Assembly (NCBI GenBank): GCA_001643675.2
Contig: LSRY02000023.1
Span: 351,501-415,500, forward strand
From: Monocercomonoides exilis
Taxonomy: Eukaryota > Preaxostyla > Oxymonadida > Polymastigidae
Length of the DNA: 64,000 nt
Direction of reading: 5' to 3'
Shown: piece after piece, positions 40,656 through 51,246 of the stretch
Position numbering within the stretch: position 1 is the first letter of the stretch
How the letters are laid out: each line of letters opens with the position of its first letter
Notes under the pieces: generated by a model
What the model was told of the DNA's origin: nothing
Database searches by the model: none
What the model saw: the letters and a program-made list of their open reading frames with translations, nothing else
Made by a program: the position numbers and the translations under genes

Positions 40656-43223
40656 ATGACATATAAAGCAACCAGGAGAAGATTGGAACTTGAAGAGCAA
40701 GAGCTTAGAAATTATTTTGAAAATCAAGCTTTAATTGAACAAGAAGAGAGTCGAAAAGGCTTATTTTATTGTTATTGTTCAATTTTCATTATTAAAAGAT
40801 GTTGAATTTCACAGAAATTGATGCATTTGAAATAAAGATTGGATTGAAGGGACGAGCTGGAGCATGCAACGCATCATCTGTGATGCAGCAAGTTGAAGAA
40901 CTTGATGATTTGGGTATTAGAAAATCTCGACCCCCTGAAATTGAAGCATTTATTTATGGACTAAATCAATCTCCAGGAATTTTTAAGGTATGCATTTCAT
41001 TAAATTTTAATTTAAAAAACAAAACTAACTGAATATTAAATAACACAAAACAAATCGAAAGATAAAAAGACCAGCAACAGCCTCGGCGAAGTATGCTGAT
41101 AAAAAGATAATTTCATTTAAAATGTTTTATTTCAATTGATGCATTCTATTAAAAATTAACATGAATAAGGATTGGAGCTTCAAACTCATCTCATTCATTG
41201 CCAAATAAAAATTGTGAACCTCAATCAGAAGTTGAGAGAAGCTATTTAAGATGTCTTCCTCTAAGGACAACACAAATAGAACCAATACTTTTACCAAAAC
41301 GAAGCATTAGAACCGTAAAAGTCGAAAGAATAGAACATGCTGATCCATTTGTTGGAACGTCATATGGATTACCAGCAGGAAAGAGGATGGGATGTGACTT
41401 GACTCGATCTTTTTTTGCGAAAAAGGACGTTGAGAGAGAGAAACGTGTGAAAAAGAAGATATTTCAGAAAGAAGAAGAAGGAGAAATCAGGAGGCGTCTC
41501 ATGGAAATAAAGAGAAGGCGAGCACTAAAAGCCGAAGAAGAACTAAAAACAGCAACACTGATGCTTGAGCGTCAGCGACTGTTAGAAGAACTTGAAAGTC
41601 TGTCTATTCTCTCATTATATATGTATATATCTGCTTTGTTGTTTAAATGTGTGGGATATTGTGAATATATTTCTTTCTTTCTTTCTTTCTCTCTATCTAT
41701 CTATCTACCAACCTATCTATCTATCTCTTTATAATTATTATTAATATTATTTTAAATTATTTTTTTGTTCTATTTTCCTATTGCTGTTATTACTATTGCT
41801 CTGAATCACAAATGTGCTTCATCTCCAAATTCGACAAAACTCACATACAAATGTGTTAACCTTTTTTTTTATGTCAGGAAGGAGAGCGTTGCACTTCCAG
41901 CAGTCGCTGTCACTGGGCGAGCTGCATGCTCTGAGGAGAGTGAAGGAGGTGGCCTCTCAGCCGCCAGTGACAGACACGATTGTGTGGGAAGAAGACCTCG
42001 AAGAAAAGGGCAAAGACGCATCAAATGAGAAGACGGCAGGCGAGGCAAACAAGAGCGAGGCAAAAAAGGAAGGAGAAGTCACAGGGCAGTACATGCAGCA
42101 GCTGCGGCAGATGCTTTATCCGTCTGATGGAGCTTCTGCTGCACAGAAGAACAGCACAGCGCCGTTGGACTCTTTTGCCAGCTTGGGCCAGTCAGTCCTG
42201 GACGACTGCGGAATCACACCGCCCACTTCATCTTCTGTGGCCACCACATCTGAGCTGCTGAAGCAGCACAAATTGGCTGAAATGCTGAGCATGCGCGATC
42301 CGCTCCATTACTCTGCTTCTTTGAAACAACCACCACTGATTGTGGGCGGCCTTCCAGCACACAGCTCTCCGCTCTCTGCGTCTGGCCTTTCTCCGTTCGC
42401 CCTTCAGTCGCCTCAGCTGTTTGCCAGATCGCCTGTCCCTTTTCTCCCTTCATCTTCTTCCTCCTCCTCTTCCTCTTCCACTTCACCAAAGTTCGGCCGC
42501 TCCTCTCCATTTGCTGATGTCTCCTCTCCTTTTGTCAGCTCGTTTGGCTCCCATTCGCCGCCACAGCAACAGCAGCAGCATCATCATCAAATGGGACAGC
42601 CTTCAAACAATTCGCCTTCTCCCTCTGCTTCCACTTCATCTTTCGCATCACTTCATCCTGCCTTCCCGCAGTCTGCGAGCACTGCCTCAATCACACCAAG
42701 CGATCTTCTGTCTCCTCAATCGTGCATTCGCCCGCGCTCTGCCATCGGAAGACCTCAATCTGCTGCAGCTTCCTCCACCACGCTGTTTACTCGCCTGTCC
42801 AGCAATAGTCGATCTTTGGCTGCATTAGCATCTTCTTCCTTTTCTTCCTCTCCTTCCTCTTCCTCTACCTCTTCCTCTTCTTCAAAGTCGACGGCTCACA
42901 TCCGCCCGGCTTCTGCTGTTCCTGGAGGGTGTAGAATGCGACAAGTGTCGTCTTCTCCTTTACTGACTAAAAAATCGCACACTTCTCTTTCTGCTTCTAA
43001 GCCCAAAGTGAAACAGTCTTCAAGACCTTCTTCTGCATCAACGGTCTCGTTGCTGTCTTTTTCTTCTTCTCCTTCTCGTTCTTATTCTTCATCTTCGTTG
43101 GCATCATCATCATCTTCTTCTTCTTCTTCCACTTCATCTGACTTTCTATCTGAGCTGATGCGCACCGACTCCTCATTATTTACACGAACTTGTCGCGAAG
43201 AGATGTGTTCAAATACCTCTTCT

Positions 43224-43259
<36 letters not shown>

Positions 43260-43421
43260 ACAAAAGCAGAGGCCGATTTGTGTGCTCCTGTTTCGTCGCT
43301 GCTGGCTGAGATGGACAAGCTGGCTGTTCACATCAAAGAAGAGGAAGAGCAGCAGAAGCGAGATGCAGAAAGGAAAGACAGGAGAAAAGCAAAGAATCTC
43401 GGTAAAAGCGATGCAGGTTGA
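40656..43421 (+). CDS. Unidentified intron-containing protein, coiled-coil then Ser-rich
   Basis: No family is recognised. Probable exons: 40656 to about 40760 (MTYKATRRRLELEEQ...), about 40815-40987, 41062-41090, 41170-41597 and 41878-43421. Introns 40988-41061, 41091-41169 and 41598-41877 begin GTATGC, GTATGC and GTCTGT and keep phase. The first intron is uncertain because no standard GT site fits well, and translation could instead begin at ATG 40799. The 29-nt exon 41062-41090 is predicted only from frame and flanking splice signals. The middle (41350-41600) is a basic/acidic alpha-helical stretch. The last exon encodes about 515 residues dominated by Ser, with a short coiled coil at the end (HIKEEEEQQKRDAERKDRRK). 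Intracellular location is likely, as no signal peptide or membrane helix is seen. It converges with YIPF6. Confidence 0.6.
41670..41734. repeat. Microsatellite (TTTC)n/(TCTA)n inside an intron
   Basis: Runs of TTTC then TCTA units within the 280-bp intron 41598-41877. The open frame through it (ending at 41734) is not expected to be coding. Confidence 0.7.
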
Positions 43422-43850
43422 TTTGGATCTGGGCTTCTTGGTTTGATTGGAATTGATACTTTTTCAAGGTTGCTCTGTAAAATGCGTAATTCTTTCTTTC
43501 TGTGTGACATATTTTTTTTTTTTTTTTGAAAAAAGTTCCGTCTTTCTTTTGACAGTTAAGTTGAATTTACAAAATCGTAGAGTTCAAACTAGCAGCATTA
43601 TTTTGTGTAGTATCGATTGAAAATAATTATGATATTTGGGGAAAAAAATAAAATGAAAATGAAAAGAATATTTATAAGCCAAAAAACTAATGTGATGAAA
43701 ACAAATCGTTGAGCAAATCTCAAATTCAAAAGGAAAAATAAAATATGTGGCATATGTCCACAAAGAGGATGATATATCAATATGAAGGAAGTTGATACGC
43801 GTGGAAGTGACAAGCGTGTGAAAGAAATACGAGTGCTTTGAAATGAGTGT
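43422..43850. other. Shared 3' region with T18-GAAAA tract
   Basis: Spacer between the convergent 40656-43421 gene and YIPF6. It has a T18 tract (43510-43527) followed by GAAAAAAG, and is otherwise AT-rich. No gene is supported. Confidence 0.5.
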
Positions 43851-44754
43851 TCAAACTGCAATGACGAACCACGTAAGCGCGAAGAAAAACAGAATTACAG
43901 GAAACATTCCAAGTGCAACACGCTTGGGTGGAACAATCACAGAAAAGAAAGGAACTGTCGCTGTTAAAAAAATCGTTTAAGCGATGAGAATTAAAAGAAA
44001 ACGAAAATTGGAAATTGCAGCAAAACCTATAATTGACCATATGAATGCAGCAAGTCCAAGAACACTTTTAACAATAAAGCTTACGTATGCAAGATTTACT
44101 AAAGAAACTGCTGCTCCTGCAATGGCAACAACGCAATATGGGCAAAGGCAGTATCCTAACAAGCAAACACTCTGAAATATGGATCTAAAAAAGGAAATTA
44201 TCTTTAAATAAGAAACAATTCAAGCAAACAGATTTCCACCAATAAATTTTGCATTCCAAGAAACAGCAGTAGCACCAACCCACATTACGACAAAAGCTAT
44301 TGTGAAGAAGACTGCTGATTCTCCAGAAGTTGCTTGAAGTGTCATGCAACTTGAAAAGAAAATGCAATAAAATAAAAATATAAAATAAGAAATTAACAAT
44401 TCAAACCATCCGAATATCAAGCTAAAAGCTAAAGGACCCCAAAGATCCCCTGTTTAAAAATTATTGATTTTAAAGCAGATGAAACATTAAAACGAATCTT
44501 AGCAATTCGAGAATAATAAACTTCACACAATTTTGAAGATGATGCTTTTTTGAATTTGATTTAGAAGGGCACAATATTCCCAATAAATTTGTGCCAATTG
44601 ATTTTATATCTCGCATAAGGGAATCTACAACTGATTCACCAAGAGTGCTTTCATCTGGAGCTTGTTCTTGTTGAATCTCTATTGAAGGTTGCTGAACAGA
44701 CGACTGCAAAGCTTGTGTATCGTCTGGAAGTGAAGTTTGGAAATTATCATTCAT
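43851..44754 (-). CDS. YIPF6: YIPF6-like Yip1-domain membrane protein, five exons
   Basis: Exons 44754-44529, 44449-44407, 44349-44230, 44184-44027 and 43960-43851 join to a 218-residue protein with a total length divisible by three. Introns are 79, 57, 45 and 66 bp, starting GTGTGA, GTTTGA, GTTTGC and GTTTTG. Diagnostic Yip1-family sequences appear only after splicing: MRDIKSIG, then WDLWGPLAF across intron 1, NAKFIGGNL with SIFQSVCLLGYC across intron 3, and a final PPKRVALGMFPVILFFFALTWF. About five membrane helices fill the C-terminal two thirds. Yip1 proteins act at Golgi/ER membranes with Rab GTPases in vesicle formation; YIPF6 subfamily is assigned by overall resemblance. Intron 2 is 57 bp, in frame and stop-free, so its removal is inferred from alignment rather than forced by frame. 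It lies 180 bp downstream of the PROPPIN gene on the same strand. Confidence 0.85.
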
Positions 44755-44934
44755 TTTTAATATGGATAGTTATGATCAAAATATTAATTTTTTCCTCAAC
44801 GATAAAACATAAAATCAAATGAAATTAAAACGCAAAGGTAAAATATAAAACAATAGCATTGATAATTTGTCATTTCTCAAGCATTTTTCGTTCAACAGAT
44901 CATTAACTCCTTGTTTCTGTAAAATCTTCCATGT

Positions 44935-47281
44935 TCATTCCTCAAAAATAGAAGAAACTGCAATATTCTGCGCATCAACGCTTTGGAGGTTCGCCGGTTT
45001 TTGAGCATCTGTCTTCAAGGCACTTGACAAAGAAGGAAGCGGAAAGCGGAAAACATCTCCTTTTCGAGTGATTGCGATAATGTTGCCTTGCAAAAAGCCG
45101 ACCCACGATTTGGCGTCTGGCGAATCCATTTGATTGGAGTATGTAATGTATTTGGCAGAGCTGCTATCAGAAACAGGGCGAGGGGGCATTGAAGATGGTA
45201 ACGGTGATGGTGATGTTGATGAAGATGAAGATGATTGTGCCAATGAAATGGAAGAAGAAGATGATGATGATGAATTGCAAGCTTCATCAGCAGTATCATT
45301 TTGTGCATCTGGTGAATCAAGAGCGAGCAATGAGGACTCGTCCAACACAGAAAACGATGCCAAAGACGAAGAAGTTGAAGGCTTTGCTGCGTCTGCCTCA
45401 TTTTTAGCAGTCGAATTTGATTCTAATCCAAATTCTGCCATAGCGTCCCTCAGTTTGACTTCTCTTTGCTGCTCTGTATTTTCGCCATGGCTCAAGGAAT
45501 TGGCTTCATCTGTGGTAGAAGGAATCGAAGAAGAAGGTGAAGATACTGATGAAGATGGCGATGATGAAGAAGAAGTCGATGAAGATGACAATGATGATAC
45601 TGCTGAACGCGAAGATGATGCAAATTTAGCAGAGGTTCTTTTCTCGTTCTTTTCCTCCTTCTGCATTCTGGTGTATCCACTGCACTTGTCCAAGCGTCCT
45701 TTGATGTAGGAAGCATAGCCAGTGTCCAGCGATTCAGCAGAGGAAGCAGCAGCAGACGAAGACGATGCCACAGGTCGCTTTGCCCAAATCATCGAGCTCA
45801 AAAGTCCCGTCGCAGATTTCAGCATCTGAGTGGGTGTCTTCCATCTGTGGGTGTGTTGATGAAAGCAAGAGAAGAAGAAGAAACGGGGTTGAAATGTTAA
45901 AAGAGGGGGGTTTGATGAAACAATGAAAATAAATTAAAAGGTGAATGAAAAAAAAAAAAGGTTGGAGAAATAATAAATGAAATAACATAACATTGAAGCG
46001 TATTCAAATGTGAAAGCGATGTTAATCTTTTAATAGAAAAAAATTATAAAATAAAGAGCATACAAAGAAGTTGGTTGTATTGTGTTTTCTGCAGAAAAGA
46101 TATGAAGCGTATCCTAATTTCATTTTTGTTTCATTTTTCATCAATTAATTAATTAATTAATTTCAAAAAAAATTAAAGAAAAGAAAAGAAAAAGAAAATC
46201 ATTAAGCAAAACCGAAAGAAGAAAAAATCAAACTGATGTGCTGATGCACGCTAGGTTTTCAAACATTTGGGTGTCAGCGTCTTCTTTGTTCTGATTTGAT
46301 TGCACTCCCCGCTCAAAGAACGACATATTCATGATCTTTGTGGGAGAAGAGCCGCGTTTAAGTCTTAGGTAAGGTGATAAAGTTATTTGAGTTTCTGTTG
46401 CTGTTATTGTAAATATAGTGATTGTCTTTCCCTAAAATTTTGATAATTGTGTATATATGGTTTTCTCAAAAGAAAAACAAATAAAAATGGCATACATTCT
46501 CAGGAGAAGTTGCAAGTTTTGTTCCTTTCGAATTCAGTGCTAATGCTCTAACTGGCTCATCTTCCACTTGAAAAGAATCTGTAATGTGCTTAAAAAGAGA
46601 ATACAAAGTCACGCATTCCCTTGGATTTGAAACAGCTGCAATAACGAGATTATTTATATCCTGTGAAATGACAATGTTTACTTACAGAAGAAATTTTTAT
46701 TTCACAAAAAAATGTTTTTATCATTCAAACAATCATTTGCCCCATTTAGATCAATAATCTCTCTTGCACGAAGATCCTCAATTGGTATAACATGCAAATG
46801 GAATTGAGTTGCGGCAATGATCATGTTTGCACTGAATCTTGCATAAATTAAAGGGTTGTGAAATGTCAATTTTGCTGATTAGTTTTTTATAAAATTGATA
46901 AACTTCTACAAAACAAAAAGCTGTACCTAAAATATTTTCGCTTTTATGATCTCTTAGAACTAAAAATTCAGGATGCAGCTCTGGAACGGTCATTATAAGT
47001 CCAAGAGAAGGAAGATAATCTGCAAGTTTTGTTGGGCTTTTCATTTTATAAAATGCATGGAACCAAGTTCCATCGAATGAATATATATTCATAAATTGAG
47101 AAGTTGCTATAATCGTGTGATGCGTTTTTTGAGAATAAACAACTGAATTAACTTTCACATTTTTTTCTTTCATTTTTTCTTTCAGTTTTTCGTATTTAAA
47201 AACTTTAATATGGTTGTTTGAAAATACTTCAATAAAAAAACTTTCTGCATTCCAATAACAGGTTGCATGTACAGTTTTCAA
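44935..47281 (-). CDS. PROPPIN (ATG18/WIPI-like) beta-propeller with Ser-rich insertion, five exons
   Basis: Exons 47281-46927, 46874-46731, 46680-46496, 46431-46234 and 45837-44935 join in phase to 594 residues. Introns start GTACAG, GTTTGA, GTATGC and GTTTGA; the last is 396 bp and its 3' boundary is least certain. PROPPIN-like segments appear in order: blade strands with LRDHKSENIL joined to AKLTFHNPLIYARFS across intron 1, VRALALNSKGTKLATSPENG joined to KTITIFTI across intron 3, and LKRG (252-255) at the place of the phosphoinositide-binding F/L-R-R-G motif, with Lys for the first Arg. The final strands read GNIIAITRKGDVFRFPLP. Between the last two blades lies an insertion of about 180 residues rich in Ser. 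Known role: binding PI3P/PI(3,5)P2 on autophagic and endosomal membranes. A generic WD40 protein is the main alternative. Confidence 0.65.
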
Positions 47282-47372
47282 AAAGGAAAAATAAATTAAA
47301 TTGCATTAAATTAAAATTGAAAATAAGCAGAAAAAAAAGAAATAAAATTGGAATATCACTCATATTCCACAA

Positions 47373-48272
47373 TTAACATTGAAAGTAGCCTGCATAACAA
47401 GCCGTTTCGAACTCACATTCATTTGTACCCCTAATGATTTTAAAGAAGCCATCTTCCCCCCACTCTGTACCATAAGTATTCTGGACAAGCCAATAAGGAA
47501 TACCATTTTCAGTTCCCCAACCCATTACCATCACACAATGAGCACCTTTAAGCTTTCCTGTTAAATGTTTGTAAACTCCACTTTTGTATTGCCTAAAATC
47601 TTCATATGTTATGAATGATGCCTGAAATGGTCCATGTTCATAGAGTTCCTGTTGCATATTTTTCGCAGGGATGTGAGAATATGAAGTTGCCTTAACTCTT
47701 ACGATGTCTGACCCATTCACACATTTTTTAGGACATTGAGGAATTCTTTTATCTGCTGAAACATAAGGAATGCACTTTTCAGTAGCCAGCCCAGTTTGTT
47801 TAATATATTTCCATGTTTGAGGTGGCGGGCAGCCAAGACATTTAAAGCAAGCAGAATTACAAGATACTTGATCTTGAACAGACAGGACGCCCCTGCTGCA
47901 ACCCAATATGTTCAAACGATTTCCCGCAGATTCCGACGCAGAATGCGCCCAACATGAGCCACAGCTTCCTTGTTTCCGTACGGGAACCATTTTACCGGGC
48001 CATTGAATTCTAGCATCAAATGTATCTGGAAGCGAAGAATCTTCAATATAATCAGAAAAACTGGAAGCATGATGAGGAGCAAATTGTTCTTTCATGTCTA
48101 TTTGTTTAATAACTTCAATTGGATATTCCGTTGCCTTCCATGTTGCTCCTGGATAATTATTTACAAACTGTACAATGGAATTTTTGCAATATGCAGAAAA
48201 AATAAGAAAATATATCATCATAAATATAAAATTTGATCGATTGTTGCATAATTTATTTTTTCTATTAACCAT
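47373..48272 (-). CDS. Cathepsin B-like C1A cysteine protease
   Basis: The single exon encodes 299 residues from ATG 48272. A second pair of Met (18-19) opens a neater signal peptide (MMIYFLIFSAYC), so the true start may be 51 bases downstream. The short propeptide is followed by the mature domain near LPDTFDAR (81). Catalytic residues are visible: Gln101 (oxyanion) and Cys107 in QGSCGSCW, His245 in GAHCVMVMGWG, Asn265 in QNTYGTEWG. The usual Asn-Ser-Trp is Asn-Thr-Tyr. The cathepsin B occluding loop with its His-His pair is not seen, so exopeptidase activity is doubtful; this resembles protist cathepsin B-like enzymes. It would act in lysosome-like compartments or after secretion. The ATG lies only 8 bp from the ATG of the divergent VPS20 gene. 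Confidence 0.9.
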   Translation of the reverse strand: MVNRKNKLCNNRSNFIFMMIYFLIFSAYCKNSIVQFVNNYPGATWKATEYPIEVIKQIDMKEQFAPHHASSFSDYIEDSSLPDTFDARIQWPGKMVPVRKQGSCGSCWAHSASESAGNRLNILGCSRGVLSVQDQVSCNSACFKCLGCPPPQTWKYIKQTGLATEKCIPYVSADKRIPQCPKKCVNGSDIVRVKATSYSHIPAKNMQQELYEHGPFQASFITYEDFRQYKSGVYKHLTGKLKGAHCVMVMGWGTENGIPYWLVQNTYGTEWGEDGFFKIIRGTNECEFETACYAGYFQC

Positions 48273-48280
48273 TATATTTT

Positions 48281-49178
48281 ATGGGCCATTTTTTATCATT
48301 TTTATTAAACAATAAGTTCAAAGGAACAGCTGCAAAAATTGATTCAAAGCAACCTCCCGCGTTAAATGAACGAGATAATCAAATTTTGGATTTGAAACTA
48401 GCAAGAGATGATTTATCACAAAGACGAGAACAAGTTTTTCGTTTTATTAAATTTATTTTTTCATTAACTGTTTTATACATTCTGTTAACGTACTCATTTT
48501 CGAAGCTTTATTTAAATATTGATCAGGAGAAGCGGAATGCTGTAAATTTGTTTAAAATTGGAAGAAAAGACCAAGCTATTTCATGTATGAAAAGAAAAAT
48601 AAATTATGAAAAAATGATAAAGGTTACATCGGGGTATTACGATAATATTTCGAAACTGCTTGCGGAGTTGGAACAAAGTGAGATTTCGTTGAATGTCGTA
48701 GAGATGATGGAAAGTGCAAATGAAGCTTTATCAATTGCACTTGATGATCTTGATCCAGATAGAATTGAAGAATTAAAAGCACAAATAGAAGAAAAGAACG
48801 AAAAAATTGATGTGTGAATGTTAATTATTTTTTGCTGCTATGTTTCAAATCTTTAGGAGTTACATGGGGTGTTTGAGCAATTCATGATTGCTCCTACTGA
48901 TGAAGAAGCAGAACACGAATTAAGCCTTCTTAATGGACAAGTGTGATTTATAATATATTCTTTATTTATTAAAGAAATTTAATTTTAATTTTAATTTTAA
49001 TTTTTGATTTTTTTCAAAAACTTTATGTTTAATATAAATTTAACGAAAAAAGGAGGTAGATCTATCAGAAATGGCTGTTCCTTCATCACCAATAGCTATC
49101 AATGAAGAGACAGAAGGAAAAGTCGAGAAGCAAAGTGTAGATTCTTGCAAAGGTCAGATGGAACTTGAACCTGCTTAA
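48281..49178 (+). CDS. VPS20: VPS20/CHMP6-like ESCRT-III subunit, four exons
   Basis: Exons 48281-48433, 48506-48811, 48857-48940 and 49053-49178 encode 222 residues; introns are 72, 45 and 112 bp, starting GTTTTT, GTGTGA and GTGTGA. MG at the start suits N-myristoylation, as in CHMP6. The N-terminal helices read LNERDNQILDLKLARDDL, then QEKRNAVNLFKIGRKDQAI and a long helical core; the acidic C-terminal exons (PTDEEAEHELSLL, then VDLSEMAVPSSP) match the CHMP6 tail. Intron 1 is a multiple of three and stop-free; left unspliced it would insert a false hydrophobic stretch. Role known for the family: links ESCRT-II (VPS25) to SNF7 polymerisation in multivesicular body sorting. Divergent, head-to-head with the cathepsin gene. 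Confidence 0.85.
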
Positions 49179-49858
49179 AACAAGAGGCATTAGCTTCTTA
49201 TTTTTTTACAAATTTGTTGAATGAATTGGGGTAATAGTTTTATTTTAAAAAAGCACTGTTTTAAATTTTTTGTATTGTTATTGGAAAATGGTTGTATAAG
49301 ATTTTTTTCAATTAAAGGTTCGTTTAATTTTGCGTTTTATTAACTTTATTTTCATTAACATTATTATTTTTCTGAATATTATCAATAATGTTTTCACTTC
49401 ATTTCAGTTGTTAATTTTTTAATGCCACTTTATATATTACATATTTTCTGCAATTTCTGGTAAGCTTTGATTTCTTGAAAAGTTATTTTTTCATTTTTAT
49501 AATCGTTTTTCAAGTTTATGCACCAAATGTTTTACGTATTTGAATTTTAATCTTTTTGTTTATGGGGGTTTTTCTATCCGTCCTATATTTTTCATTTTTT
49601 TCATCAACAAAAATTATCTCAAAAACGTTGAATGAAAAATGAAAAAGGAATTTTTGTTCGAATGATCATGTTTACGTCAAATAAAGCACCTATAATTCAA
49701 TTACAATATAGCTGCACAAATAAATCCTCTTGCTAGAATTATAAAACTTTTTTTCGCTTTTAACATGTTGAACTTCATTTTCAAACTTACATCAAGTATT
49801 TTCGAAATCTGCATCTTTTCAATTTTTGAATAGTCTGTCAAAAAAAGAAATGTCTTTT
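49179..49858. other. AT-rich 3' flank of VPS20
   Basis: No supported gene. It ends at the predicted left boundary of the Merlin-like element, whose putative duplicated target (TGTCTTTT) is 49851-49858. Confidence 0.5.
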
Positions 49859-50005
49859 GGTAAGATGTAACAAATTGGGTCCCGTGTTTTCTCAATAAAA
49901 TTGAACTTAATTATTTTCTACTGATTGATAAGACAATATAAAACATTTATATGTGTTTCATTTCTTCGTTTTTTCTTTTAAGATTTTTATAGAAATTATT
50001 TAGCA

Positions 50006-50022
50006 TAACCCTGGGTGACGTG
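50006..50022 (+). repeat. Left terminal inverted repeat of the nested element
   Basis: 17 bp, matching the reverse complement of 52902-52918 with one mismatch; preceded by ATTTAGCA. Confidence 0.8.
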
Positions 50023-51246
50023 GTGACTTCTGACGTGACTTTTTCGATTTTTGATGGACTTGACAGATTTTTTCACGTCATAAAAAAAAATAAAAAATGA
50101 AAAATGAAAAATAAAAATATTGAAAGTTATTTATCAAAATTACCATTATTCAATTTTCACTGACGCAAAAGCGGAAATCGGATTTTTAGTTCGTCACTGA
50201 CGTCACCTGTCTCTGACGTAACACCGAGTCAGAAGTGTGTTTACGCTTAAAAAAGATGCAAAAAACCAAGTGGTCAGTTAGGTTAAAGAATTATGACTGA
50301 TTTCGTTTGTAAGCTTTATTTCCATAATTTTTCTATTGTTTTGCTCAATTCTCATTTTTTTTTCAAAGTGCAATACATTCGTGCAACGAAAAAGAACAAT
50401 AATGCTATTCATAATTTGCCCAACGCAATTGCACAACAGTGCCTATGATTTGTTGTTCAGGTTATAAAATTTGTTATTTTTTTTTTAATTTTTGTTTTTT
50501 CGCATATTTTCTAACATAACTTCAACAGCTGAATTGCCTTTTTGTGTCGAATGAATAATAAGTTAACATAATTATTGAAGTTATTGCAGAAATTAAGGAT
50601 GTCAATTCAATTGTTGTTTGAAATGCATTGTCTTTAAATGATTGTTTCTTGCATTGCAAAAGTTCAAATGAAGGAGTAATATTTACACTTAATAACAAGT
50701 GATACTATAATGAACACTCACCCTGAATAAAAAGGAATAATTTAATTATAACCAAAGAATGCTTTTGAAAACCTGATTTTCAAAGCATTGAAATGCAAAA
50801 AATTTCAAAAATTACTCAAAAGCACAGAAAAGAGGCTGAAAGAGTGGATGAATCAGTTGGAGTGCGCAGTCTTTAAAACATAACCATTACGCTGTCTTTC
50901 TGTTTGAAATTATTTTGTTGAAGAAAAGAAACAATAAAATTATTTGAATGTTTCAATTTTTGAAAGAATTGCATAATAAATAAAAAACATGATGAAATTC
51001 ACATCCACCACTTTTTTCATATACGAATAAAAATTTGTTTTTGATTTTGTGAAATTGAAATTTGAAAAAATAAAATTTTAAAGATACATAATTTCAAGCT
51101 TAATTGATGATAAACATATAATAATTACAAATATCCAACATTGTCCAACGAAAAAAATTTCAGCAAATAATCTTAAATAAAGTTTTCGATGATATTTTCT
51201 TATCCTTTTTTTCCTTCTTTTTTAATATTTCTATTTTGATCTTCTT

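Noticed and set aside
49701-49895. 64-codon ORF on the - strand
   Set aside because: No recognisable features; it crosses the predicted left end of the Merlin-like element and its flanking duplication.
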